The notes under the pieces: generated by a model
What the model saw: the letters and a program-made list of their open reading frames with translations, nothing else
Databases searched by the model: none
What the model was told of the DNA's origin: nothing
Program-made: the position numbers and the translations under genes
Source: Trachythela sp. YZ-2020
Lineage: Eukaryota; Cnidaria; Anthozoa; Malacalcyonacea; Clavulariidae
NCBI GenBank assembly: GCA_016169945.1
Contig: JADLSH010000363.1
Location: forward strand, 682,001-746,000
Length of the DNA stretch: 64,000 nt
Direction: 5' to 3'
Part shown: positions 26,241-37,200 of the stretch, one piece after another
How positions within the stretch are numbered: position 1 is the first letter of the stretch
How the letters are laid out: each line of letters starts with the position of its first letter

Positions 26241-26498
26241 ATGAACACAAAGAAATTTCTCATAATCCTCACCTTACTCACGACGCTGTTTGCACCCCAC
26301 AACGCTTCCCCAACACCCGTGCCTGCATCGAGCGCCCTCAACAGATGCCATACGAACTGTTCTAACATGTACACATCCTGTTTTAATGCTTCAACAAACC
26401 CGACCACCGCTACTCTTTGCTTGGCGAAAAAACTCGACTGCGATATTAAATGTGTGAAGAACAGCAAAGTGAAACGAAGTGTCTTGTGGAGATCATAA
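26241..26498 (+). CDS. Small secreted cysteine-rich protein, unknown function
   Basis: 85 residues. An acceptor (TTTACTTTACAG) stands three bases before the ATG. Residues 1-22 form a signal peptide (basic start, then FLIILTLLTTLFAP, cleavage near HNA-S). The mature part has six cysteines with spacing 3-6-12-6-3, a mirror-symmetric pattern. CX3C at each end suggests a disulfide-linked pair of helices, but that is an inference. The tail KVKRSVLWRS holds a dibasic KR that could be processed. I do not recognise the family. It could be a secreted signalling or defence peptide or a venom-type scaffold; the sequence does not decide. The upstream TATA promoter at 21151 is its likely start. Confidence 0.7.
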   Translation: MNTKKFLIILTLLTTLFAPHNASPTPVPASSALNRCHTNCSNMYTSCFNASTNPTTATLCLAKKLDCDIKCVKNSKVKRSVLWRS

Positions 26499-26798
26499 CA
26501 AAAAACATTTCGGTGACTGTGTCTGTCCGTGAAGGGTGTAGATCAGTTAGAACATTATAGCACCATATATTGACTTACGAACGGGACATACTTTATGTGG
26601 ATATAGCACGCAGTAATAGATGTAGCATGGTATTATTGAAACGGTTGAAGACTGATGGAAGAATAATTTAACCATTTAATTTAAATTTTAGAAAAAATAG
26701 ATGTAAATATTTAGCCAGTTATTTCAAAAAAAGCTAACGTTAATAGTCTTAAAGATACTAGCGTGTATGTTTAATAGTCTTAAAGATACTAGCGTGGT

Positions 26799-27275
26799 AT
26801 GTTAATTTGTGCGATGCATCGCACAACCGCACATGACAACCACACTGCAATCATTGTAAGTCATGGTATGCTAATTTGTGCGATGCATCGCACAACCGCA
26901 CATGACAACCACACTGCAATCACTGTCAGTCATGGTATGCTAATTTGTGCGATGCATCGCACAACCGCACATGACAACCACACTGCAATCACTGTCAGTC
27001 ATGGTATGCTAATTTGTGCGATGCATCGCACAACCGCACATGACAACTACACTACAATCACTGTAAGTCATGGTATGTTAATTTGTGCGATGCATCGCAC
27101 AACCGCACATGACAACCACACTACAATCACTGTAAGTCATGGTATGTTAATTTGTGCGATGCATCGCACAACCGCACATGACAACCACACTACAATCACT
27201 GTAAGTCATGGTATGCTAATTTGTGCGATGCATCGCACAACCGCACGTGACAACCACACTACAATCACTGTGTAA
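26799..27275 (+). repeat. 69-bp minisatellite with an internal 20-bp palindrome
   Basis: Seven copies of a 69-bp unit containing the perfect palindrome TTGTGCGATGCATCGCACAA, with a few substitutions between copies. Because 69 is divisible by three, the frame stays open throughout and gives a repeated 23-residue peptide. There is no signal, splice site or known motif, so I do not call a protein. The array abuts the MITE at 27272. Confidence 0.85.
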
Positions 27276-27420
27276 AGGCTCTTTTCCACTCATCGCAAAA
27301 CCAACTCGCTGCGAGTTCTTGCATGTAATTAAAATAAACTGTCGAGCATTGTGATTGGATGAAAGTACTCGCAGCGAGCTTGCGAGTTGGTTTTTGCGAC
27401 GAGTGGAAAAGAGCCTTTAC
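27272..27420. mobile_element. MITE with 20-bp GTAAAGGCTCTTTTCCACTC ends
   Basis: The inverted ends are about 30 bp: GTAAAGGCTCTTTTCCACTC on the left and its exact complement on the right, with AACTCGC blocks inside. It is 149 bp with no clear target duplication. It sits directly against the last minisatellite unit. Confidence 0.75.
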
Positions 27421-27899
27421 TCTTGTTAGCAAATCCAGTAAATCACATACGTCAAGAGGCGAATTGGATTCAACAAATAGCAGGCTTTATTACGCATGAT
27501 CTTTTGTGCACCGAAATGTATTCAGTAGACATAAACAGCAGGGGCAGATTATAAAGTTGGTAACACGATTAAAATCGATCGCCAAACTCTCTATTTACTC
27601 AAATTATACTGTTAGGCATAAATATGTGTTTCAATTTTTTTTGTCTGTCTGATAATCATATTATTTGCGTCATTTGAGGTCACCTTGAGTGATTGAATGT
27701 GAAAACAAAGCCGCCCACAGATCAATATTGCAAAGAGTCAATCCGTTCTCACGAGTTATTTCAGTAGCCTCCCACACTAATACCGCTGGTTGTTACCGTT
27801 GGTTTCTTTTAAGGATGAAAAGTCACAGATAACAATATTGTTAAACTTTCATGTTTGTCAAAGGCATTTGACAGGTTTCAATATGATTAGCCAATTCCG

Positions 27900-28002
27900 T
27901 TTAATTAGCCTTGCGCTGATTCCAGAGCTCATTTAAACCTTCAATTGTTTTAATTAGCCTTGCGCTGATTCCAGAGCTCATTTAAACCTTCAATTGTTCG
28001 TT
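27900..28002 (+). repeat. 50-bp tandem duplication
   Basis: TTAATTAGCCTTGCGCTGAT followed by TCCAGAGCTCATTTAAACCT occurs twice back to back. The copies look identical, so the duplication is recent. Confidence 0.8.
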
Positions 28003-28608
28003 ACATATTGAAGTTTCACATGAGAATAAACAATGTTTCAACTGGGACCGTTGTATCCCCAAATGAACGCATGTAATTGCCACCCAATGCACATTTTCGG
28101 ATAACGCACATGCCTAGTTACCACTGCACAAAGGTAACCAAGCATAGAACGAATAATGAACTCCAATTTCTTTCATAAGCAAATTTTTATTAGTGAATAA
28201 TTTTTATTGAGTGAATTGCGTGGCAACAGATATGGACACGCGTTGGCGGATTAGGTCTATAAAGCGCCCTTTAAACAAGTGAAAGAGACAGCCACAGCCC
28301 CTTGCTACCCCCATACCCAAGCTAAAGTCACGGCCAACTGTCACGTGAAGGTAAAAAAAACCGTGAGGGCAATTAGAATAAGAATTACGTAATTAGAACG
28401 TAATACGTGCGTGACTCGAACCGTAACCCCTAACGCACGTAACCGCGAATTTGTTTTATGTAATCAGCTGTTCGTTTGTGTCAATGTCAGTAAATTGTCC
28501 GCTGAGAAACGGAGAAAATACTAACAGTCTAAACTTGTTCAGCCTATTATTTTAATTTACGAGACGATATTTGCTTCTCGACTGCCATCTGCTAACCACA
28601 TAATAAAA

Positions 28609-28745
28609 GCCTCCTCCGCAGGCAACTCTTGGGCAAAAAACTTGTAATAAACTTGTAATGTAGCGAATATTATCGAATATCTTCTATTAAATTAATGTTC
28701 GGTTAAAACAGTAAATTCGATAATAGAGTTGCCTGCGGAGGAGGC
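28609..28745. mobile_element. hAT-type MITE with 8-bp duplication
   Basis: The ends are GCCTCCTCCGCAGGCAACTC and its complement, 137 bp apart. TAATAAAA is duplicated on both sides (28601-28608 and 28746-28753). An 8-bp duplication points to the hAT superfamily. Confidence 0.8.
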
Positions 28746-29493
28746 TAATAAAAACCCAGCCAAAAACCCAAAAACCAATCGATGGTTTTCATGTGACGTC
28801 AATGCGGCCATGCTGGTGGACAACTTCAAAGTTCCGATGTTTATCAGAGCAAATAATGTATGGATATTTCTTTGTTTTAATGTATTTTTCCACCAGAAAG
28901 GGACGACTTGAAATTATTGGCAATATTAGCAGTCTAGACAGCAAACTGTTAAAATTTCGCAACACTGCTGTTTATAGGTCTAAACGTCAAAGTTAAAATG
29001 CAAAGTAGGGCACATCGCGGCTTAATGGGTTAAATAGTCTTCCATGCAAAAAGATCTACACTCATAAATAAATAGATTATATGTACGTTACTAAATATCA
29101 AATCTTACAATTTTATACATTATATTACAAAGGATATTATATGATTATGTCTATGAATATATTAATAACAAAATCAATGTCTTCAAATATAGACATGGTT
29201 GAGAATGTACTTTTTGTAAAAGTTTTTGTGCATTACAAAATTGTCATAAATGATGTATGAAGTGGTACTGGTATAGTCAAACCCAATGTCTTGAATAAAT
29301 GTAAGTGGAAATGAACAAAATATGAATTTTTGCTGGCTAGTTTGCTTTGTGCTATAGCATCCCATTTGCTAAATACACAATTATATAATGATTTTGCTAA
29401 ACAAGTATTCAAATGAACTTGGAGCAAACATTTTTCAGTGGTTTAGAGATCTGACAGGATACGTTACTCTGTGACAAAGTGCATATAGTTTCC

Positions 29494-31509
29494 TTACATA
29501 TTCAATGTTGCTCCAGGATTCATTATACCAACATCAATGTCCACAACTTGGTTATCTGGAATAAGTTCATTTGTAAGGCTAGCTGTCGCAGGCACACGTG
29601 TTTGAAGTTCAATAGCCATATCATTGTCCAAGTTATTGTCATTAGCAATACATTCATTTGAGGAGCCTGCAGGGTTTTCTGGGACACATGCCACAGGTCC
29701 GAGGGCTGCACTGTTTGTCATAATCTGTTCATCCTTATCTGCAGACAGGCTGTCGTAATCAGGGGGGTCTTCCTCTGGGAGGGGAATAATCACGCTATTT
29801 CTTGAACTGTCCGTTGGTACAAGTGGAATACTAGATATACTTCTCTGCCATAAACTTCTGGTCTCAGTGGTAGACTGGTGAAGAGACTCAGTTGAGCAAT
29901 ACCTTGGTGGCGGGATTCCGAACAACGATGCACTGTGGATACCACTTTGGGAGAACTCGTCACCGAAGAAGTACGTCCCTCGGATAACCGAAGCTGGTGC
30001 TTCCTCATCCTGATCGGTGAAGTAGCTAGGCGGTGGGCTAGGTAGATCCACATTTGGGGTTAGTGGGGATTGGTCCGTAATACTCAAATGCCGACTACTT
30101 CTCGTTGACGATCGATCATGTATAATACACTTTCTAAAGCAGACTAATCCAACACAGAATATAACAGTTGATGCACATATGGATCCCATAACGATCACAA
30201 ACACTTGAAGTTTATGCCATCTCGCTTGCATGTTAGAACACGGGCTTTCATCACTGTTATCCGAGCATTGCATGGCACCGTCACACTGCCACTCACAGGG
30301 AATAACTTGTCCGTTGTTACACTTAAATCTCAGCTCTTTGTTTGTAACAAAACAGTTGGTTTTATAACTGCTTGGAAATATTGAAGTGAAACTTGCTTGA
30401 AAACTGGTTGGGAAATCCATAACCTGTTCATCAAAGTCTATCGAGCGATATGTAACGACCAATTTTTGTCCTTTCGACAAGATTATTGATGGAGGGCTTT
30501 TTAAATTACAGTATGCAGTTTTTGTCTTGCCATCCCAGACTTCTAGAACATTACCCTTACACGATGCACCGGCTGTACTTACTAAATAAATATTTGAAAA
30601 CGATAATGCCGCAATGTGACCGGGTGGCGCTGTCAAGTTCCATGTCTGGCATGATGTCATTGGTGATTTAAAATTTAATTGTTTATTAGCTGTTATAACT
30701 TCACATATGTGATAAGTAGCCTGAAAACCAATAGGTTGAGTGGTAGATGACTTAACTCGTATCCACAATTTGTTTGACGAGGATTTTATGCTCCTGCGTT
30801 GAGCACTTTTACAAATTTTCACCAACAAAGGTGCTTCGATACTTTCCCCTTGCCGAACTTCTATGAAATTGTTATCGCAGTTTAAATTTTGATCATTTAG
30901 GATTTGAAACTCGAGTGAGATTCCTTCCCCTTTCTCGGTGTTAATTACCCACTCACATTCTCCTTGTAGGGGGTAATCGGGATATCCCGAAGTCTTAAAT
31001 GTATCACGTTGGGCTGTTAACACATGTCGACAAACTTTTGTTGAGCTATTAATATTAAGTCTTTTGTAATGAACGCTAATAGCGGTTTTTGTACTGTTCT
31101 GAGCGATTTCATTTCGAAATGAAGCTTTATATATCATCCTAATAGTCGACCGAAGTGTAATTTTTTCCACACTGCCTACGCTTCTACAGAATGTATACCT
31201 GACAGAGTTGTCTTGTACTTCGCTGATTTCAATAGAATTTTGAAAGCATTGTTCGTAGGGTGTTGTTTGTCGTAAATTCACCAAAGTGAGTTCTGTTTTG
31301 CTATCCAGAGGAGAGCGTATCATAACGTTACATATTTTGCCAGTATAGTTCGAAGTTGTTAACGGGAACACGATGTTTCCTTCAGGTTTTTTCCTGGTGT
31401 CAACCAGTGAGTTGTTCGTACAAAAACTCACGTGAAACTGGGACGCCGAGAACGCTGGCAAAAACAAATACCAGATTAAGGCGAAAATCCCTCGAAATTC
31501 TGTCATCAT
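29494..31509 (-). CDS. CUB/LDLa single-pass receptor with PPxY cytoplasmic tail
   Basis: 671 residues in one uninterrupted frame, which is unusual among the split genes here. Residues 1-23 form a signal peptide (FALIWYLFLPAFSAS). A divergent CUB-like segment spans about 25-150, a CUB about 160-268 and a second CUB about 269-380. An LDL-receptor class A repeat at 385-424 has all six cysteines and the CSDNSDESPC calcium site. A membrane span at about 434-458 is followed by a 210-residue tail with three WW-binding motifs: PPSY (493), PPRY (534) and PPDY (582). The order resembles LRP3/LRP10/LRP12 and NETO proteins. PPxY motifs usually recruit NEDD4-type ubiquitin ligases. It is probably an endocytic or co-receptor protein; the ligand is unknown. 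A second ATG lies one codon downstream. Confidence 0.78.
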   Translation of the reverse strand: MMTEFRGIFALIWYLFLPAFSASQFHVSFCTNNSLVDTRKKPEGNIVFPLTTSNYTGKICNVMIRSPLDSKTELTLVNLRQTTPYEQCFQNSIEISEVQDNSVRYTFCRSVGSVEKITLRSTIRMIYKASFRNEIAQNSTKTAISVHYKRLNINSSTKVCRHVLTAQRDTFKTSGYPDYPLQGECEWVINTEKGEGISLEFQILNDQNLNCDNNFIEVRQGESIEAPLLVKICKSAQRRSIKSSSNKLWIRVKSSTTQPIGFQATYHICEVITANKQLNFKSPMTSCQTWNLTAPPGHIAALSFSNIYLVSTAGASCKGNVLEVWDGKTKTAYCNLKSPPSIILSKGQKLVVTYRSIDFDEQVMDFPTSFQASFTSIFPSSYKTNCFVTNKELRFKCNNGQVIPCEWQCDGAMQCSDNSDESPCSNMQARWHKLQVFVIVMGSICASTVIFCVGLVCFRKCIIHDRSSTRSSRHLSITDQSPLTPNVDLPSPPPSYFTDQDEEAPASVIRGTYFFGDEFSQSGIHSASLFGIPPPRYCSTESLHQSTTETRSLWQRSISSIPLVPTDSSRNSVIIPLPEEDPPDYDSLSADKDEQIMTNSAALGPVACVPENPAGSSNECIANDNNLDNDMAIELQTRVPATASLTNELIPDNQVVDIDVGIMNPGATLNM

Positions 31510-32449
31510 TCCTCTACGAGTCTTGCCAAGTCTTTTAAACGATTTAATAACTTTCTAACAAGCTTTATCGCTTACGTCTTTTCACATCAAAGGGCCTTTC
31601 AAACTAATTTCAGCTTTCACACACGAAACGCTGAAAAACTTTGATCAATGCCCGGAAGTTGCAAATGTTTACTAAGTGCTACCGGAAGTTGAAACCCACG
31701 TTCTACTTCCGACAATGACGCAATTCGCTGTCATCCTGTCATATTTCGGGGCGTGAAGTCGCCTGTTTTTCTCATTTTGTATTTGTGTATTATGTTTCAA
31801 GACTACCCATTTCCTTTGCGGCTAACTTAACCACAAAATAGGAGATTCTTTATATATTTATATCTACACTAGGTAAACACTGGCTATTCCTTACGCGTGT
31901 CTCTGACGTCATGTCACAGAGGTCGTGCATCCTTGACTATTTAGACAAAAAGCCCAACGTACACTGGACAAAAAAGCGGAAAACGCACTGTTAAACAGTC
32001 GTGTAAATTTCTATAGGTGACGAAGTTTTCTTATTAATGCTTCTCAGAATGGAGATATTTTGAAAAATTTTGTTGCGTTGTACCGTTTTAAGCGGAAAAA
32101 AACAACAGGTTTTTGGTGCCATTTTCAAAGTATAAACGAAAACAGTTATCAAGGGAGAAGTTTTTCATTCTACAGTAAAGAGATACCTACTTTGAGTTTG
32201 TATAATGACGTAATTTTAGTTTGTAAAGTGACGTCATGTTAGCGAACGTATGAAAGGTTCCAAGTTCATGTTACGTATACGCACATAATAGGGTTAGGGT
32301 TAGGGATTGGGTCGAGACTGGGGTCAAGATCAAAGAGAAATATTCGTGACCGGTAACGTGGCCTTATAACCGTATGAAAACGTGGGTTATTAGGATTATA
32401 AAGCTGAGGCACTTTGGACATCTAAATTAAACATCTAATTCTGACCCTA

Positions 32450-32690
32450 ATTATACTCGATAGCTTTATCAGTTCGAAACTGTTCTTCCTAGAGGTCCAG
32501 TAAGGGCCAGCCCTTGCTGGTCCAGTGTTACTACAGGAGAAAACTGGGGTACCCGTTAAGAATCTGCGTTGCTTTATAGAGCCAAACTGGAAGCGCTCTT
32601 CTTACATGCGAGAATTATTGCAGGAATCGGACCCCGATTGCAAAAGGCGCGTGTATTGACCATCACTGTGCCAGTGTGCCACCCCCAACA
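32450..32690 (+). repeat. Dispersed ACTCGATAGCTTTATCAG repeat copy
   Basis: Same family as 21360-21470: TCGATAGCTTTATCAGTTCG, then AACTGTTCTTCCTAGAGGTC and a tRNA-like tail (GCAGGAATCGGACCCCGATT). The tail suggests that the family is a SINE. Confidence 0.5.
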
Positions 32691-33632
32691 AGAGATCGAA
32701 ACGCGAAAAATGTTATTTTGACTTAAATGTCTGCGTGGTTAGTTTCGTAAAGAATATATCTGGTTGAAATGACTGTATGTTGTAGTTTTCTTTGTGTGAT
32801 GTTAAGGTGGGTGGCAGTGTGGCACAGCACGTCTGTACTGGTCTTACGTTAAATGTTCGTTAGGCTGCCCGCAGACTAAGTTACAAAATACGTGGCAACG
32901 GGGGCTCTCGGTTGTGTTTACATTCTGCTTTGCCAACGTTTCAAGTTTATAGAGGCCTTTCAAATGTCGCCCCCGTGAGTTCATAATCATCCATCTTGCT
33001 TGACAGGTAATCTGATAAGCAAATCAGACTGATTTGGTAATCAGATTGAAACTTTCAAATTGAAGTTTCACTTGAGAATGAATACACAACGTATATTTTT
33101 GCAAAACTTGAAACATTATTTCCAACAAATAGAATTTCTTCCCATTTTACCAGTTTGGACTCCACAAAAACCTAGCCTCCTCTGCAGTCGTCTAGATGTC
33201 TGTAGGGTAGGCTATGAAAAACCATAAATAAACTCTACTGTCACGTTTAGGTTACATTCTCATGCTTCGCCCACGAATATAGTTTCTCTTTGATCTTAAC
33301 TATCTCAACGACATCGCCAATCCTACCTAACTGTGTTCGTGCAAAGGCAAAGGAAGCTCAAAAGCACTTTCCGCTTAATATTGAATGGTTGATAAATAAT
33401 TGATACCATTAATAGCTAATAGCTTAATGGCTAATCAAACAAGCAGCCACGTACAAATAACTACAGGATATAATTGCCGGATTTGCTAGTCACGAAATCA
33501 ACTGACTCGATTATCAGGAAAACGCGGACATGGTGATGCGGACATGGGTCCTGTGGAAAAACACGGACATGGAAAATGCGGACTTAAAAACACCGACAGT
33601 CAGTTTTTAAAAATTGTTCAATCAGATAGTTA

Positions 33633-34051
33633 AGGCCCGATCAAACGAGAACGCAAGTCATCGCAAGTTTTTACTTGCGCTTGCTTGTGCCTCGTTTGAC
33701 CACCAACTTGCGATGACTTGCGTTAGCTTGCGAATGATTGAAACAAACTCAATCTTCATCGCAAGTTTTTGTAAACTTGCGAGCACTTGCGACACGTTGA
33801 AACACAAAGCAAAAAGTTTTTCGTGAGACCAGTGCATAAAGCTAGGCTAAAGCTGCTCTGCTATCTATTCTATGATTGTTAAAAATAAAAAACGCCGAAG
33901 TCGAATACCGTTCGTTCCAAATGCAATAAAAAAAAAAAAAAACGAAAAAAAAAAGAGAAAACGAAAAAATTGTGAAAGCAATATGAAAAGATGAAAGAAA
34001 AAATCACGGCTCAATCGCCCAAAATTTCTTGCGTATCGTTTGATCGAGCCT
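33633..34051. mobile_element. Harbinger-type non-autonomous element with TTA duplication
   Basis: The ends AGGCCCGATCAAACGA and TCGTTTGATCGAGCCT are inverted, 419 bp apart, with TTA on each side. The left part repeats AACTTGCGATGACTTGCG and related words in both orientations. A poly-A/purine run lies near 33925-33970. Confidence 0.7.
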
Positions 34052-34206
34052 TTAGATTGGTAAAACATGTCGATATTATTGCCCTATGCTTATATTATCA
34101 TAACAGTGGTAACTAGGCATGTGAGCGTCAGTTGATTACGCCGATTCCACCCATCGTTTACAGCTCAATAATATTCATACCTCTGAATGCTTTGATATTT
34201 CCTCTT

Positions 34207-37200
34207 TCAAAAATTCCACTTCCAGTTCACTTCTTGCTTGTTAAAAGTCTTGCTAAAACATTCCACTCTGTCTTCCTCTTTGAGATCGTGAAAGTTTTCA
34301 AAACACAAACCACACTCCGTTTCCTTCTTCGCTACATCTGTGTCATCGTTGTCTCGCTTCATGCTCGATAAATGACCTTTTAAAAAGAAAAAAATCTACT
34401 TTTTACCAACGAAACCTTAAGCTGGTTTTTCGCAAGTTGATTTGACAAAGCAGGACTTGCTGCTTTGAAAATTTCTTTGCATAACACTTAGCATAACAAT
34501 AGTACCATCCACTGACGATTCAGTGATCGGAAGATAATTAACGTTATTTTGATGGGGGCTTACTGAGACCCGCTATTTCGCTTACACAAATCACCAAGAC
34601 GTCCATCCAAATATTTTGAGGTCAGAGTTTCTTACCTTCGAATATGACTTGATTATTTCTATAGACACGATAAGTTTCCTTTCTTCGCAGTTGTCCCTGT
34701 TTCACTCGACAACCGGCAACTGAAGCTTTTCTCCTGCCACTCAGCTGAAATACTTTTAATATTGTTGCTTCACCAACATGAATATCTTCGCGAAGTAATG
34801 GTAGCTTTGCAGACATCTCTTCCTATGGTAGATAAAGTGATGTCATTTCTCCAATACTGATTGCCCAATGGGAGTTAATGAGATTTTGAGGGCTAACTCT
34901 CATCTCATCACATCTCAACTCATCTCAACTAACTAAATTATAATCATACAACTGTATATTTCAAGAATCGAATACTGGTAGCACAGGTGTACAACCAACA
35001 ACACAACTCTCATCAACTGTTATTCGAACTGGCAGGAGGGTAGACTGTATTTTTACAAGTTCTAACACATCTTACAAAAGAATATTACCTTAAGAGTGTG
35101 TAATAAGCGATAAATAACTTTTCCCGTATGTATTCTGACATCCAACTGTTGCGCTAACTTCTGGAGGTCTTTTGACACGCCCACATTGAAACAAAACAGC
35201 ATACCTAAGATATAGGCACATTAAACTAACCAACCATTACTAGCCATATCCATACTGAATACAGTAGATAAAGGTGATCAAAACTGATCTTTAAAAAGGT
35301 CCATACGGTACCTTTAAAAGGTTCAAGTAATCGAATATCATTCTCAGTCACTGCGCCAACACCAGACGATACCACAGACAATTTGGGTTTGTCTGCTTTA
35401 TACGTTTTTATAGCATCCAAGATTGCTTCGAGAGAACCATTTACATCAGCTAAATAAATGAGTAAATGAATAATCCCATTTTACTCACATTAATTACCAT
35501 AAAAAACATGATCTATTACCATGATTTTCAGGGATTTTTAAACAAAACTTTACCTTTGATAACAATATCGAACTTATTCGTGTCATCATAGGACTTGGTG
35601 AAATTCTTCATCATCACTTGTAGATCGTCTGACTCAGACAAACTTGGTCCATAAGTCTTCATATTTTGTTGTTTGTTTTTACGATAGTTCACCACTTTAT
35701 TCGCAATGTTCTAAAAGTCACAAGTCAGTTTATCAACGTCATATTTCGGCATACGCTTCGATGGCCGGGTTTCAGAAAGCATTACAGGACAGCAGCTGAT
35801 GGTGGGCACCTTCTGACCTGTTTAGAACTTTATTTATACTGGATAGCTTTATCAGTTCTACAGTGTTCTCCCTAGAGGTCCAGTAAGTGCCATCCCTGAT
35901 CGGTCCAGTTTTACTACAGGAGGAAACCTAAACTAACACTATTTATACCGGATAGCCCTATCAGTTCCAAACGGTTTTCCCTAGAGGTCCAGCAAGGCGC
36001 ATCCCTTATTGGGCTAGTGTTACAACAGGTGGAAGGCAGTAGAATCACGTGCGACTGAGGTGAAATTATAATCATACAACTGCATATTGTAGGAATGGAA
36101 CTCCGGTTAAAACCTGTTCACACGATCTGATTCTCCTCTTGACGTATGTCATTTACTGGATTTGTTGACAAGAGTAAGGCTATTGGTTCATACCTGGCGA
36201 AAAAAGTAGTTGTTGCTTTACTGTGTTGAATCACATACGTCAGGAGGAGAATCGTATCGTGTGAGAAGGTCTTTACACAGACGAAAGACGTATACAGTAA
36301 CTATTGTGCCACCAACACCCTCAAAATTGAATTCTCTTACTTCAGACTTGACTTCGAGTAACATTTCCCCAGCTTCAGGAAGTTCTTTCCAACCTGTAAC
36401 TTGCACTGGCATCGAAGGCACGGCACTGACCACAGATTCGCTATTGTCGTTCAACATTTTACGAACCTAAGAACGTTTAGAAATAGAAGTCAATAATCAA
36501 TGTTTGGTTACACATACGTGCGAGCCTGCGAGGCAGACGGGAGGGGGGGAGGGAGTTAACTGCATGAATGTTTCTCCTGACTAACCTTTCCAGAACATGA
36601 ACCAGCAACTATCACCGATCCTTTCCTTAAAGCACCTCTCTGAACAAGTACAGTTGCAATGGCTCTGTAAGGAAGAAAGCAATAGACAGCATGCAGAGAT
36701 CTGAATCTTTTACCATACCCTTAAAACGTTACAACTGTCTAAAACCACTTACCCTCTGCCTTTCTCTATTTTTGACTCCAATATAACTCCTTCAGCCAAT
36801 CCCGTGAAATCAGCTCGCAAGTCAGCAATCTCTGCATGTGTCGTTATTGCTTCTGTTAGATGATCAAGGTTTAAACCCTGCGAAAATAGAACATGCTTTA
36901 GCTTTTACTGATACGATCTGAAGAACAGCTAAAAACGATCTAAGAGCATCACAAGGAGGCTGTATAAGACGCTTGTAATGCCAGTTTTGCTTTATGGTGG
37001 TGAAACATGGAAAATGAACAAGGTTACAAGAGGATGATAGGACGGTCGATGTGTTTCATAACAAGTGTCTGCGGAGAATCCTACGGATCAGGTGACAGAT
37101 CATGTTAGTACAAAGCAGGGGCGGATCCAGGCTCATCTGACAGAGGGGGTGCAGATTTTTCCGGGGGTGCACCCTTCCGCCACCAGCGCAAATTATGTCA

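Larger units (their letters stand above)
26499..29493. other. Intergenic stretch with minisatellite, MITEs and a local duplication
   Basis: No supported gene. It contains the 69-bp minisatellite, two clean MITEs (27272-27420, 28609-28745) and a 50-bp tandem duplication near 27900-28000. The remainder (29000-29490) is AT-rich and probably holds the 3' region of the minus-strand receptor gene. Confidence 0.6.
31510..34206. other. Intergenic stretch upstream of the receptor
   Basis: No supported gene. It likely contains the promoter of the minus-strand receptor, though no TATA box is obvious. It holds a dispersed repeat (32450-32690) and a Harbinger-type element (33633-34051). At 32287-32310 three TTAGGG-like units occur, too few to suggest a telomere. 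Confidence 0.55.

Noticed and set aside
26799..27275. 158-codon repetitive protein
   Set aside because: The frame persists only because the repeat unit is 69 bp; it lacks a signal, splice sites or a recognisable motif. Kept as a repeat.
32287..32310. Interstitial telomere repeat
   Set aside because: Only about three TTAGGG-like units; similar short runs near 52420 suggest a simple dispersed sequence.
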